64,000 nt of DNA, from NCBI RefSeq assembly GCF_016859285.1, contig NC_053410.1, positions 21,097,558 to 21,161,557 of the forward strand. The letters are read 5' to 3'. The DNA is from Xiphias gladius (Eukaryota; Chordata; Actinopteri; Istiophoriformes; Xiphiidae). Shown here piece by piece: positions 38,166-51,800 of this stretch. The notes under the pieces were generated by a model. That model made no database searches and had not been told where the DNA came from. It worked only from the letters and a program-made list of their open reading frames with translations. Numbering within the stretch: position 1 is the first letter of the stretch; every line of letters begins with the position of its first letter. Made by a program: the position numbers and the translations under genes.

Positions 38166-41100
38166 ATGGCAGCCACCATTGGGAGACTGCTCAGGACCTC
38201 TGTAAGTGCAGCTTCATACAACACAGCATCAAACTCGCCATCGACACTGTTTCCCCCTGTTATGGTACTTTATTATTTGTTAATTAGCGGGCGCCGATAG
38301 CAGGTATCGATGAGTAATTCGCGTGTGCGCCGAGGCGCTGTCATGTGTGTGTCGCAGATTTGAATCGGAGGACCAACTGACGCTGTGGTACCAACCTCTG
38401 GTCCGCGGCCGCTGTTTGATACCAATGTGATTGACAAGAAATACTCATAGCATTCTTTCAAGATGTTTTCGCTTAGAAGTTGTTTTCTTCCAAACCTCCG
38501 ATAAAACAGCAAACACGTGTCTCTGTTTGCATTCTGCTACTATCAAAAAAAATCCTCTTTATTTTATCAATAACCTTTAGCATGTCTGTCACCAACTCGT
38601 GATTTAATTGCATTTTTTAATCTGCCGCGTGTCGCAGGAATGTCACGTTACCGTTCCTTACGTAGACATTTTTCCCGTTGCAACATGTCATAGCACGGGT
38701 GTAATTAATAAGCTTCATTAAAGGCGTCTCTGTTGTAGGACATTTTGCAGTACGCCATGCCAGCTAGCACGGACACTCAAACTTAATATGTTCTATGCTT
38801 AGTCTTGATAAGTTTGTGTTTTGTGTGACGAGTTTGTCCGTTTTCACCTTAAGGAACAAATTTATTTCAATTATTCTAGTTAGAATAACATATGTATCAT
38901 AGGGTAACATTTTTGAACCTGAATATAGCCTAATCCTAGAACTGACACACCTTAGCGGACTGCAGCCATCATTAAATGCCTTCTCTGCGGTAACGTGTCG
39001 GGGAAATGTACCTATGTTTGTGGTACGTGTGCAGCATCCCTCTGAAAGGAAATGTCAGCAACTCGTGACCATCAACGGGACTCATCATGTAATCGTTAAT
39101 TGACCTGTCGAGACAAACTGTACACCGGGAAAACCCTCAACAGAGACCTGCGATTTTGAGTATTTTCCTCACAGTGCCACACAGTTTTCTGAAATCTCTG
39201 AAATCCACATCAGACCTGCTAGAAAACTTGCTGTGAAGGCTCCGACACAGCTTACTTGTTTTTTTTACAACAATAGTTTTGTCACAGCGGCTAATTACTC
39301 TTCCTTCCTGGCAGCCGGTGTAAAACACCCGCTGCGATGCCACTGTTTGCGGTGGGGCTCCAAGTGCTCCATGGCTCACGTTTAAGTCCATAGAGCGGTG
39401 CAGCATCAGTCTTATTGGAAATGGCCCTTTAACGTGTTTTCCTAATAATAAAAGGTATGACTTCTCGTGCCTGAGGGTGGCGCATGTTGACACGACAGGG
39501 CTGCAGATGTGAAACCGCACGAGGGTCGTAGTGACACGGGGGAATCTTGCCCTCGTGACATGGATTAATAGCATACAATGACAAAACTAGTGTGAAAGGA
39601 ATTTTTCACAACTTTTGTTCATGAGAAAAGTCGCTTTAAAAAACGGAAAGTAGTTCATGCTTTTGCATTATGAAATGTGGAAACCCTGTTGCATTTTAAA
39701 TATATTCCATTTCAAGTAACTTCATGTATATCTTTTTTTTTTTTTTTTTTTTTTTTTGAATAAAAAGGAAAGTATAACTGTCTTTCTACAAATATTCAGT
39801 ATGTAAAAAGGGGTTTTAAAAGTCTCACTATCATGGCTGAAAGAATAACAAGGCATGTGAATCATTTTTGGCACAGGATCATTCGGCCTGGAGAAATTGT
39901 TGTTCCAACCTGCTGACACACCGTCTGTTGCCTCATCCACAGCTTCATCTGCAGCTCGTAAAACAACCTCACATTTGTAAAGTGTTGCGAGCCTTGTTAA
40001 GCTCTCAAGCATCCCGCACATCTTGACCATTGCTCTCTAGACTCTGAGGTGGTAGCAGCAAAAGAAAACTATGTAAAATAATAGAGGAAGGGCATCTTGC
40101 CCCTTCATGGAGGAGGAATTCGAATTGTTCAAACATGAGGAATTAAATACCTGTGATTTTATATCGAAGCTTTAAAACTGTTGGTAGATCTTTACTGTGT
40201 TTCAGTCCACCAGTCGAGGACACCGACGTGGCCAGTTTTTAAAAAAACTGAAACAAAACAAGTGTGAAGTTGCTGACCCAAATTGCTTAGTATTTTTCCA
40301 GTGTATTTGTGTATTATTAACACTGAATTGATGTCTTTTCTCAGGCAAGGGTTGCAACAGGAGGGCTGAAAATCACAGCAGCATGTCAGCATGGAGCCTC
40401 TGGGGCTGCAAGAGCCCTCACCGCTCCTGCACTTCAAAGAGCCTGTTTCTCTACCAGTACGTACGAAGCCCAAATCATAGAATTTTAAGTCATCTTTTGT
40501 CCTCAGATTATAACTGTGAAATAATATCACAATATTAAGGATGTTTTCCCTAATTGATATATATCACAATAAGGCAAATATATGCAATATCACAGAAAAT
40601 GGTCAATTTATGCTTAGTGCAGTGAACTAATCAAAATTATTCATATGTAAAATATTTGTTTAGTTTATAATCAGATTTTGCTTGGGATCCCTCATTTAGA
40701 CCACAGAATTAATCATAAAGGTGACTTGTTATGATCATATCATAAATATACAAATCTACTAAAAGTTTTCTGCAGTTCACACTCGGGACGTAGAGCAAGT
40801 CGTCCACTAACCAGAAGGTCGGTGATCCGATCCTCGGCTCCTCCAGTCCGCATGTCCAAGTGTCCTTGGGCAAGATACTGAACCCCAAATTGTCCCTGAC
40901 GCCTGTGCCATCAGCTTGTGTGAGTGTGTGTGTGTATGTGAATGCGATGTATGAATGTGTGTGCGACTGGGTGAATGTGGTATGTAGCGTAAAGCGCTTT
41001 GAGTGGTCGATGAGACTAGAAAAGTGCTATATAACTGTAGTCCATTTACCATAGTCTTGCTACGTGTAATTACTGTGTCAAGCTGTTAAAAAACTGTTCT

Positions 41101-43416
41101 AAAGCTGATTGCATGTCCCATCTTTTGGCCTTTTCAGTGTCACTATGTTCAGTGAAACACTGAACATGCCCATGTGGATCAGTGTTTTTAAATGAAAAAT
41201 GAGAGTTTACAGTTGCACAAACAGACACGTTCCATAAATGCATCAGTGTGACTTGTCTGTACTCCAAACTGCAAGAATTACCTTGGTTTTACTAAGCAAA
41301 TAGTAAGTATGAATAAATTGTGCTTGCCTCTTGTGTATCAGGCAGTTGCAGATGGGCCCCTGCTGTCACTCAGCCTGCTCCTGCTTTTAAGGCCACAGCT
41401 GTCCAGAATGGGGAGTTTAAGGAGATGAGCCTCGCTGATTTCAAGGGCAAATACCTGGTCCTTTTCTTCTACCCACTGGACTTGTGAGTACTGGTAGGGG
41501 TTTTTTTGTGACTGGGTCAGTGAACATTTTACTCCCATGGCCTTTTACTTGTTTCTGTGTTTCTCCTGTGTGCGCAGCACCTTCGTGTGCCCGACAGAGA
41601 TCATTTCATTCAGCGACAAGGCCAGCGAGTTCCACGACATCAACTGTGAGGTGGTGGGTGTGTCCGTGGACTCCCACTTCACCCACCTGGCATGGATCAA
41701 CACTCCACGCAAGGTACACTTCTTCATTTAATAATTATTAACGGATACATGGTGCAAGGTTCAATTCAGTGTTGTTTTTTCATTCAGTCTTTGAAGCGGG
41801 CCATAAACAAACTGTTAGTAAATGAGTGATCTGCAAGTAGTGTATGTCTGTTGTGTTCACAGTACTTTGTAATGCTATAATAAATAAATATTGTTTTGTC
41901 AGGCTGGAGGCTTGGGCCACATCCACATCCCCCTGCTCTCAGACCTCAACAAGCAGATCTCTAGAGACTATGGGGTGCTGCTGGAGGGTCCAGGCATTGC
42001 ACTGAGGTGGGTTTATTATGTGTCCGCAGCCGCCGTTAGAGACAAAGGAATGTTAACCAACCTACCATCCAATTTGCCTAGAATTCACCATAACTTATAG
42101 CTGTGTGTAATGTAAGGTTATTAGAACTTGCTGGTACTCTTCAACCAATTGATTTGTCTTGGAGAAAAAAAAATCTCCAGGTTATCTCTAGATGAACTAA
42201 ATCGAGTGTGCACTCTACCTGGTAGCCTGATGAGCCTGAATGAATTATAAACAATCATAAAAAGCTAGTATTTTCAGCATATTAAATCATTTTAACCTAA
42301 TTGTTTATACTGAAATGATAACAAAAGACTCAGACGACCAGCGTGTACCTGCCCATATTCATATAATTTCTGAAACAGAACTATATCAACTGGTGATCCC
42401 AAGCACAAGAACTACTGAGGAATATACACTCAAAGCCTCAAGCGCTAAACATGAAAGCTGATGGACTTGCTGACGCAGACAAGTTCCTGTTTTTAGATGA
42501 TGTGCCATGTTGGTCGTTAAGCTGTGATATACAAACTACTGTTTACGCTCAAACTTTACACTCAAGTTTTTGGTCACCCGTTGTAACAAAATGCAGGCAC
42601 AAAGACGACTTCTTTGACATGGTGTCAATTAGTTTGGAGCTGACTGACAAAACGTTCAGTAAACGTTAAATGAGTTCAACCTACCTGCCTCCATTAGGTT
42701 GGGCAAGTTCAAAGTTTTGAAAACAGTGTTTGCATATTATGACTGTTGCCTATGTTAATGTTACTACTTCTGTACCTACTGCACTGATTTAGTGTTGCTT
42801 GAATTTTTTAAATGCCTGCATGATAGTATTTACTACACTTTTTGTTTTGCATTGATTTAGTCTTGTTTAATGTTTTGTAGAGAACATTGTAACTGTTCAT
42901 TTTTTTTTTTTTTTGTTCATTATTGTCCTTCAGGGGCCTGTTCATCATTGATCCAAATGGTGTGGTGAAGCACATGAGTGTGAATGACCTGCCAGTGGGC
43001 CGTTGTGTAGAAGAGACTCTTCGCCTGGTGAAAGCGTTCCAGTTTGTGGAGTCTCACGGTGAAGTGTGTCCGGCCAGCTGGACCCCTGAGTCCCCAACGG
43101 TGGGTACATTCAACCTCTGGATACTACACACATTTCAATCTGTTCAGCTTCAAAATATAAATGTTCCTGTTAGCACCTGTCTCAGACCTATATATTTCAC
43201 ACTTCCTTTTAATTTCAGTCTGTCACATTCATTATTCACTAGGAGTGTCTGTGTTCAGGAAATGCAGTTTGGAGAAACTATTGTGCTCTAGGTACATCAG
43301 TCCTCTGAGACAGTCAGAGTGGATACCTGTCATGAGTTCATCTTGCATAACTGTTTGTTTTTCAGATCAAACCAACCCCAGAAGGATCCAAGGAGTACTT
43401 TGAAAAAGTCAACTGA
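38166..43416 (+). CDS. prdx3: Mitochondrial peroxiredoxin-3 (thioredoxin-dependent peroxide reductase)
   Basis: Typical 2-Cys peroxiredoxin of the mitochondrial matrix; reduces hydrogen peroxide with thioredoxin-2 as electron donor. Seven coding exons: 38166-38201, 40345-40456, 41342-41483, 41578-41713, 41903-42006, 42934-43099, 43366-43416; 747 nt, 248 aa, normal for the family. The N-terminal ~60 residues ([12 protein letters not shown] then Ala/Arg-rich, ending near FSTSS) are a mitochondrial presequence. Peroxidatic Cys101 lies in DFTFVCPTE, resolving Cys222 in HGEVCPASW. The GGLG motif ([10 protein letters not shown]) and a C-terminal YF motif (KEYFEKVN) are present, which mark a hyperoxidation-sensitive enzyme. 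Intron 1 is 2.1 kb; a SINE lies in intron 2. Exons are GT-AG throughout. Confidence 0.97.
38202..40344 (+). other. prdx3: prdx3 intron 1
   Basis: 2.1 kb, longest intron of the gene. Its first ~300 bp are CpG-containing and may belong to the promoter. A T-run is at 39731-39757. No nested gene is seen; the minus-strand open frame near 39137-39574 has no protein-family character. Confidence 0.5.
40779..41053 (+). mobile_element. tRNA-derived SINE (prdx3 intron 2)
   Basis: A tRNA-like head (GTAGAGCAAGTCGTCCACTA, then GGTCGGTGATCCGATCC as a worn box B) is followed by CTTGGGCAAGATACTGAACC, an interrupted GT-rich variable part, and the tail AAAGCGCTTTGAGTGGTC ... AAAAGTGCTATATAACTG ... GTCCATTTACCA. 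This is the arrangement of a SINE family very common in percomorph fish. Confidence 0.75.
42007..42933 (+). other. prdx3: prdx3 intron 5
   Basis: Over 900 bp of AT-rich unique sequence ending in a T-run before the acceptor. An open frame at 42451-42669 has no recognisable family or splice boundaries. Nothing else seen. Confidence 0.5.
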
Positions 43417-43490
43417 CAAAGTTCACAACACTTTCAGCTAAAGCAGTCAATAATACAAACTTAAAAATAAATGAAACTCCTAGTATACAG
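43417..43490 (+). other. prdx3: prdx3 3'UTR with poly(A) signal
   Basis: AATAAA at 43466-43471, 50 nt after the stop, gives a short 3'UTR; a second signal (AATAAA near 43531) could extend it. Confidence 0.6.
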
Positions 43491-44245
43491 TCTAGGAAGT
43501 TGTCTTTACTCATACGCAGCTGAATACGCTAATAAATCTATTCTTTATATACAACAACTCTCTTTATTATGTGCAAGATTGTGTAGTGGTCTTCATTTTG
43601 TTTTATTCAGGCTGTTATTTTCCTGACTGATTAACTGAATTACCTCAGCTTCCCCTCGAGAGACTCTGCATAAAAACTGTAGTGATGTTACGTTGGCAAC
43701 GATTCCATTCTTTTCAATGGCTCTTCGATATGAACGCAGGGAACAGAACTGTTTGTGCTCTAATTTCACTGCCCGTAGTGATTATTTAGCAGATAAACCT
43801 AGTTACCCCCACACCCTAAAAAAAACAAGACTAGATAAAAACCTGTGGTATGGCTGGACCGTGTATGGGTCCGCGTTTGTTAAAGGGATATTCGGTTCAG
43901 CGTGCGATTAAATATGGAATGAGCAACGGCCAGTGGTTAAACAGTCAGTCAGGGACAGACATTCACGTTTATAGGACTGGCCCCGCCGTCAGAGTCCGGC
44001 CAAAAAGGAAAAAAGAACGATGAGCTGTTCTTTTGAATGCCCCCCAGAAAGGGACGGAGCCATAATATCCGGCTCCTTTCAAAGAGTCATAACTCCTATC
44101 ACTATAAGACTGATACTGAACTGTACCAGTGTATGGTCTTGTAACTGCAATACACATCTACAGTATAGTATCTATGAGCTCATCTAATAAATCAGTTCAA
44201 AAATATTTACCCTCTAAGACCAAACCACACTTAATAACCCCTGTA
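43491..44245. other. Intergenic, prdx3-tm9sf3 (tail to tail)
   Basis: About 750 bp without a gene. The part 43860-44110 contains CArG-like and short self-complementary stretches (GGCCAAAAAGG, CCATAATATCCGG) but I cannot assign them. Confidence 0.45.
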
Positions 44246-45805
44246 CATAAACATGTTTATTTTCTCTTTTTACAGCAAGTTAATATGCAGGTTCAAAATG
44301 TCTAATCAGACATTGGTACACAACATGAGGTGCCAAAATCAACTTCAGTGGAGGAGAACTGGAAGTCTGAAAAGAAAAAAAAGCATTGCCACTTCTCATA
44401 CAAGTAGGGTACGTACTGTATTTACACAAAATGGAAAAAACAAAAAAAGCATTTGAAACACTGCAGCACTGTATGTGGTTATGAAAACATCTAGTTTGAA
44501 GTGTACATAAACTTCACTTTGTACAGTATGTTTGCAGGAACAAAGCAAATAGCCTCATTCCTTCTGACATTCACAAATGATGTTTCAGGTTAGGCAACAA
44601 AAAGAACATGAAGGGAAAATGGCTTACCAAGAGATGTGGAGCCTTTTAAAGCTTTAAATAATATATGAAATCAAAGTAAGAGTGTCCATGAGTAGGCCAA
44701 CCGCTCATCAAAATGAACCTTTACATTTTGAGACTGAGAAGATGCTGACAATCAGAGAAAAGGAAATGACAGCACTGACTGAAGTGAAAATTTGATCAGA
44801 TGGTTTGGTGAAAACTCCATGCAATTTCAGGCAAGATGTAACAGCGCCAACAGCCCCACCCCAAGCACCAAACAAAAAACAAAACAAAACAAAAAAAACC
44901 CTTTTTTTTGTGTTTTGAACTGAATGATTCATTTAAAAAAAAAACACCCTGTAGTAAATCTGTACAACGAAAATACATTTGGGATCTACATCTAAAGGTA
45001 CATTATTAAGGTTATATACACTCCCCCCCATCCATATATTATCTTTACAAGTAGACTTCATTCAAACCCAAACATTAAGAAAACATAAGACTAAACGGGG
45101 AAATGGGATCACATCAAACATCCATTTAAAAATCGGGTCTTACTGTACCTCAACCATTGATCAGTCCCTCTGTTCTTGTCTGTACAGTAAACTACAGCAG
45201 GACTAAAATCATCAACTGGATGGATTGCTACTGTATCAGGGGATTAAGAATCGTCAAAATGGGGGAATATTCCTCAGGGACGACAGCTTTTTATATAATT
45301 TTGCAGTGGTAGTAGATCTGAACAAACTACTGTACTGTGTAGTAAAGATTTCGAGTGACTTCAAGAATACAAAATAGAAATCAAGTCAGAAAACGGGCAC
45401 AAACTCAACCCTCCAATATTCTGATACAATAGAACAAAGGCTTTCAATACACTTGGCCTCTTCACTGAAGAGAGCTACACTATTCCATCAATTAACATTT
45501 ATGTTCTCTGGTCTCAGGTGGGACTGGGTTGGAAAAGAGAAGCCATGTCAGCCTTAAACATTTGCCCCAACATTTGTTTGAAAGCAACTGATAAAAACGG
45601 AACCTTGTGTTTGATATCTCTTCCGCAGGTTTGCTCTTCTTCACTTTGAGTTGCGGCGTTGAAATTCATTCAGAAAATGGAAAAACTACATTGTACAAAG
45701 TGAGATTCTCACAATCTCTTTGCAAGAAAGAAAAGTAATAAAGAATGACTTGTGCCCGCCGTCGTAGGCAAATCCATTATCATCCCTGTGTTGCCGCTTT
45801 GCTTC
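44246..45805 (-). other. tm9sf3: tm9sf3 3'UTR with poly(A) signal
   Basis: About 1.55 kb from the stop (45806-45808) to a minus-strand AATAAA at 44256-44261. Long, AT-rich, with A-runs near 44884-44945 and no open frame of interest. Confidence 0.6.
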
Positions 45806-48800
45806 TTAGTCAATTTTCACATTTGTGTAGATCTTCCTCACAAAGGCACTTGTTCCCATGTATCCAACGGCACCTGGAAGACAAATGTGTTCTGTGAGTT
45901 TCTTTTATATGGACTGGCAACTCACGCTACTCTTACTTTGCAGGTAAATCCATCAAAAGGATAAACTGATTACTGATGAAAGAATTCACTAAAGGCCAGC
46001 AGAGAAAAGCGCATCCTACGTCTTACAAAATGAGCAGTCAGACATCCAACAAACCCAGAAGGCAACATGTAGTAGCGAGTGCAGATTAGAGAAAGCTCCA
46101 CAAAGGGTGCTTTAGGGTACATGGTTGACAGTCTAGGCTTCTGATTCTTCAAGATGAAGAATGAGTTTGGCTTGTAGCTAATGTGGAAAAGTCTACATAA
46201 CTGCACTTAAAGCTGAAGAACCGATGTGGAAAAAATGTGCAGGCTGCCCTACAAAGATAATGGGTTTCATGCAAGAACCACCTGTACATACATATTCATT
46301 CTCAAGTGATTCAAAACAATTCCACCCTTTTTTTTTTTTTTTTTGGTATTTCGACTTTGCATCTAGGCGTAGTGCAGGACTTATGGACAGATAGTCTGCC
46401 TTTCTCCAGATGGGGAAAAGATGATTTTTAAGCACTTAATTTCATGTCAAACCATTCTCTCTTTATTTCTTTCACGGCTTGATGCTGCTCTAAATATCTT
46501 TGACACCTGTATTAATATTTTCTAACTGTTATGGGTCCACTAGAACTAATAACATTTACATCTGTTATGTTTTCGTCTGTTTGGACAACAGACAATAACA
46601 GGACTTGAAGCTCTGAAATTCTTCTTTGGTTCTCTTTGATAACACTTTTTCATGAACCTGCCCTTGAACTGAGCTAATAAAAGGAGCTTTATACAGTATT
46701 TTGGGTGGTGTCGATTATGCAAATGATCAAATCTCACTAATGCCCACATCCTCATGAACAGATGGCCCTCCTCAGGTTGAAACAAGGCCTTCATGACAAG
46801 TTTGTGCTGTTAAGAGTTTGGTGAATCTGACTTGGAACACTCGTGGGATAGGAATATTTAAACATCTTTGCGTCATACTCGGTTGTTTGAAAACTATACC
46901 AAAATATTCGAGAGCTCTGCCTCATAGATAACTAATCACTCTGAGCGCTTGCCAGAATATCTTCGACATTATTTTGTCACTACAAAATCTAACTGGCAGA
47001 CGAAGTTGTGGCAGTATACTCGTGTCTCTTGTACTGCAACAGACTGCAAGTGTTTGACAAAATCTAGAGTTTATAAAAGCTGAATTCTGCTAATACTACA
47101 TCTCAAAGAGCCATGAGCTTCTCTAGTTCAGGATGGTCCTACAGTAGTTAATCAACCAGATCTGGGACTCACCACACATGATTCCTAGGGCAGTGCTGAA
47201 AACAGCCATGTAACCAAAGTAGAAAGATGTCTGGAACAGCCCGTACATCCTGAAATACATCAGCATAAAACAACATGTAAGAAATGGCTTTGACTTTTCT
47301 GACATAATTTTACTACTTTGATTCTAGGAATTTTGAAATGTTTTTTGCCCGTGAGGGGACTCTATTTCATGTGGTTATGAAAACTCACTTAGTTTTGAAG
47401 AAATAGTAGTAAAAGGAGTACATGTAAACATAAACAGCAGTGGATGCAGCAGAGAGGAAGCTTGTCCATTGCCTGGAAAAGAGGGACAAGCAAAAAACTA
47501 CGGTCAGTAACAATTTTGAGGCTCAATCAGTAACTAAGGTCACTTTTTCACTGACTGCTGATATTTAAAATTATTTATATCAATCATATTATTAATTATT
47601 AATTATTCTCTCAGCTCATGATAAGGGACTAAGGCAGGTAAACATTAAAGTTTGCAGCAAATTGTAAATATTCTTTTATCCCGAAAGAGATTATGTTCTG
47701 GAATCAAACCCCACTTTCCCAGAATCATCTAAATATTTAAAAAGTTGGTGCAATGACAATGCATTAACTTTATGGCTGATATTTGCAAGATCTGTATGGA
47801 AAAAGTCATCATTGTATTGGGCCAAATAACAGTGCACTCACCATCTGTAATCTTCAGCGTTGAGCAGGAAGTACGTACACACGATGGTGACACACACAGT
47901 CACGATACACAGGATAACCAGGACAAGCATCATGAAGCCGTACACGTAGTAGATTTTATAGGCCCAAAAAGATGTGAAGATGAAGTACCTGAATAATGAG
48001 GATAGTAAACACATCACCAAGGCTGCAAAGATCAGCTAACAACGTACACATCCATCAGGGTCACTGCACAGACTTACATTTCAATGAAAATGGAGCCGAA
48101 TGGAAGGATTCCTCCGAGGCAGACGATGACAGCGGGCTCCATGAACCTGAGTGATGACAGGATTCAGCAAATAAATATGACTGTATACCTTTAAGTGTTT
48201 ACGTCAGACTGCCCCCTCCAGGGTGGGGATACATGATTTATTGTGCTGTGAGATGGAAAAAAGAAAAAGGTAGAGACAGATTTGAAATTTAATCAAAGTC
48301 TGATAGTGGCCTCAAGTCCAATCTAGCATTTCCGGCTGGCAGCTGGCCACAGTGCTTGGCAGTGGGTTGTAATTGTTAATACAATCATAGTTTATTCCTT
48401 TGCTATTTTTCTTTACCCAAAGCCATTTTCTCCTTCAGAGCTGACATCTAACACTTGAACACAGGCCCTACAACACTTTGGACTCATTCCTGCATTATGA
48501 ACAACACCCACGCTGCCCACTGATCAGCAATCAAACTTCCCTCTGCAACAATAAACACAGCATATGCCATACTGTTTGAATGCACCCTGGAAAATAATTA
48601 CTCAATCAATGCACTTAAAGCATTTTGATGCATCTCTTTATGTGATTTTTTCATCTCACAAAAATCCAACAAATTTGCTGATTATTTCCTTTTTTCCGTT
48701 TCATATCATCGAATTCAAAATCTTTGGTTTTTGTTTTTTTATGCAGAATATGCATCTTCTGTAAGCAATAGCATGCTTTAATTGTCATTTTTTGTAGAGT

Positions 48801-51800
48801 GGGAATGTACCTTAAGACTTTCAGCTGTCTCTAACTCTGCTCCAATGTCACCAAGGCAAATTCCTGAAAATTTACCGTTCTCAGAGACTAAACTGACCCT
48901 GCCTGCGTTGGACCACACCTACCATTTCTTCTCGGGGATGGGCCGTGGCACAGCGTTCACTCGGCAGGGGAAGTTTGGCTGGCCTGACAGATTCCTCCCC
49001 AAAATTGTTCCCACGAGGTTTAGCGGCAGAATGACAAAGAAGCAGATGCAGCAAACAGCAACCTATAGAAAAGGCAAACAAAAATTATTAATAATCAGTT
49101 GGGTGGTCTGTGTTTACAGCCAACATCGAGTGTGTTTTCAGATCCCCCATCATTTATCTCAACTGTCCTTGGACTGTGTCCCCAGAATGTTTTATCATCA
49201 GCTTGTTGTAACACTTTTGAGAAGTGTTAGGTCTCTTGATTCCCAGATTTGTTTTGTTCATGCTCATAACACCAATGCTCACAAAATTAGAGAGATAAAT
49301 GCAGACAGGCTCATGGTTATTATCACATGATGTTTAGGTTTGACCAGAACACAATTAAAAATGCCCCAGATTTTTTCCAGTTCTGTTAAAAAAAAAAAAA
49401 TCGCAGGTTTGGCTGATACAGCCAGAATATGGCTTTATCTTGGTTTGATTTCAAGACGCTTACTTGAAGTACTCTCAAAGATGGCTCTGAATGTACATTA
49501 CAGGAAGAAAGTTTTATGTTCATCTCAGAGAAACCTGAGATAACCTGTGCTGATGCACAAGGGAGCTGCCTTGCCTCTCTGTTGTTGTCACTATACATGC
49601 TTCCTCTAGGTGACAACATGAAGACGTTAGCTTTAATAGATACATTGATGATACACAATTGTATATATCTGTTGAGTCAAGTAATGTAGATGCCTTACGC
49701 TTCTTAACTGCCTGAATAATAACTTTCTAAAACTAAATGGGGTATAAGAAAGAAATTCTATTAGTTGGCCCCAAACACAAGAGATGAGCTGCTTCAAACA
49801 CTTTGGAATCTGACTTCCTTGACCAAACCAGTACCAAGTATGGGTGTTATTTTAGACTCTAACTTAAGTTTTATGTCGGGAATCCAGCTGTTTTCAAGTC
49901 CTTGTACTTGTATACAAACCTCTCAACGGCTTAGGAGCGGCCTACATCAGAGATTCCCTATTGCCTTATCTTCCTTCACGAACCCTTAGATCATCTGCAG
50001 GAGATGCAGCTTTTTTCAGACTTGCTCCCAAACTGTGGAACAGCCGACCCAAAGATATTAAACGGCACTTAAAAACATCTCTCTTTAAACTTGCCTTTTT
50101 CTGGCACCACTTTCTGCGTTATGCATGATTCACATGGTGTCCCACATGGTATTTTTAAATGATCTTTTATGCGTCTAAATGTCTTTTTTTTTAACTAGTC
50201 AATTAGGCTTTTAAATGTCTTCTTATGAGAGATTAGTTGATCTCTTATATGGCACTTTTATTTTCACCTGCTTGCTTTTTAATGTACTTTGTGTTTCGTG
50301 TTTTTATTCTTTTTTTTTTTTTTTAAATGTTAAAGCACCTTGAGCTGCATGTTTCGTATGAAAGGTGCTATACAAATAAAGTGTTATTATCATTATTATT
50401 ATTACTGTATAACTTGGAAATTTAATTGCAGGAATAAACACTGCACTGAAGAAAGGAAGCCAATGTCATGTAAACAGTTTAAACACTTGTGACTGAACAC
50501 TCCTCAGTTATCTATCAGCTCCATGACTGATTACTCTATATCATAACACTTTGACCACAGTGCAGCACGGCTACACACACGAACTGGAAACAGTTAACTC
50601 AGAGCATGCTGTTCATAATGCTGTGGTTATTAGGGAAGTTTTGTGGGTCAGACCCACCATGGTGCCAAATGGGATGGCTCTGGAGGCGTGGTAGTAGATA
50701 GCGATGAAATTGATGAAGAAGGCAGTCCCGCACACCATGGCTGGGATCATGAAAGCCCCAATGAACATTTGTTTAATCCATCTTCTGCCTGTATTATTGA
50801 AACAAATCAAACAGCATGATGTAAGAAATGCAGTCTATATCAAGCCAATAGTCCATATCCAGGAAAGCAGTCAGAGAAAATATTATTCATGGACATTTTT
50901 GTCTTTACCTCCTTGTTTTGCATACAAACTTCCCCCAAAGTAGCCATTGACAGGGGATGTTGCAGCATACACAAAAATGGCTGTGCTCAGCATGGATCCT
51001 CTCCTGGACAGAAAAAAAATGGCATGAGTTCAGCCCTCTAAAGTCCACTACTCCTTCAGTGTCTGGGCTTTATTCCCCTTCAAAATAGTGTTTCATATTT
51101 CCAGTATTTTTAACCTAAATTTTAACATGGAGCCTGATTTTTACCTGACATAACCCAAAGAAAAACACATATATACTCTTAAACACAGACCTAGACACAG
51201 ACAAGTTAATTTGAGCGGCTATCCTTGTTAGGACATTGCACTGAATTCCATTCATTGTGGACAGCGTAACCCAAACCATAGACTTAACCATAACCAATTC
51301 TTAACCCTAACCCTAAACAGGACCTGAAAATGATGTTTTGACTCATTAGGACCAGGCTTTGGTCCCCATGAGGACTACTGAGCCCAACAACGTCAGCGTT
51401 TCTTCCAGAAAAGGTCCCAAAGCGGTAACAAAAACACTCACACTCACACTCACACTCACACTCACACTCACACTCACACTCACACACTTGTATCTTGGTG
51501 AGGAAACTCATTGAGATAATGCATTCGCTAGCCCCTTACCCTAACCTTAACCATCACAACAAGTACATCACATCACTTGTTTCCTTCATGAAAGCATTAC
51601 TTCCTTCCTTTTGACTTGGGAACTATCTATTCTGTGGTTTTCCCATATGAGCAGAAATAATACTTCTTAACTGTGATTTGTAACTTCCACATATTTTATC
51701 CAAACATAAGGTTAGGGTTTGACAAGATTGTTTTAAAAATGGAATTCTTTTAAATCAGATAACTGAGTCTATCAAGGTTTTATTTCAAACATAATTTTAC

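Noticed and set aside
48782-49330. 182-aa plus-strand open frame
   Set aside because: Overlaps a real tm9sf3 exon in antisense and has no family character.
51434-51487. Regular array considered as a CRISPR-like repeat
   Set aside because: Hexamer units without spacers in a vertebrate intron; simple satellite.
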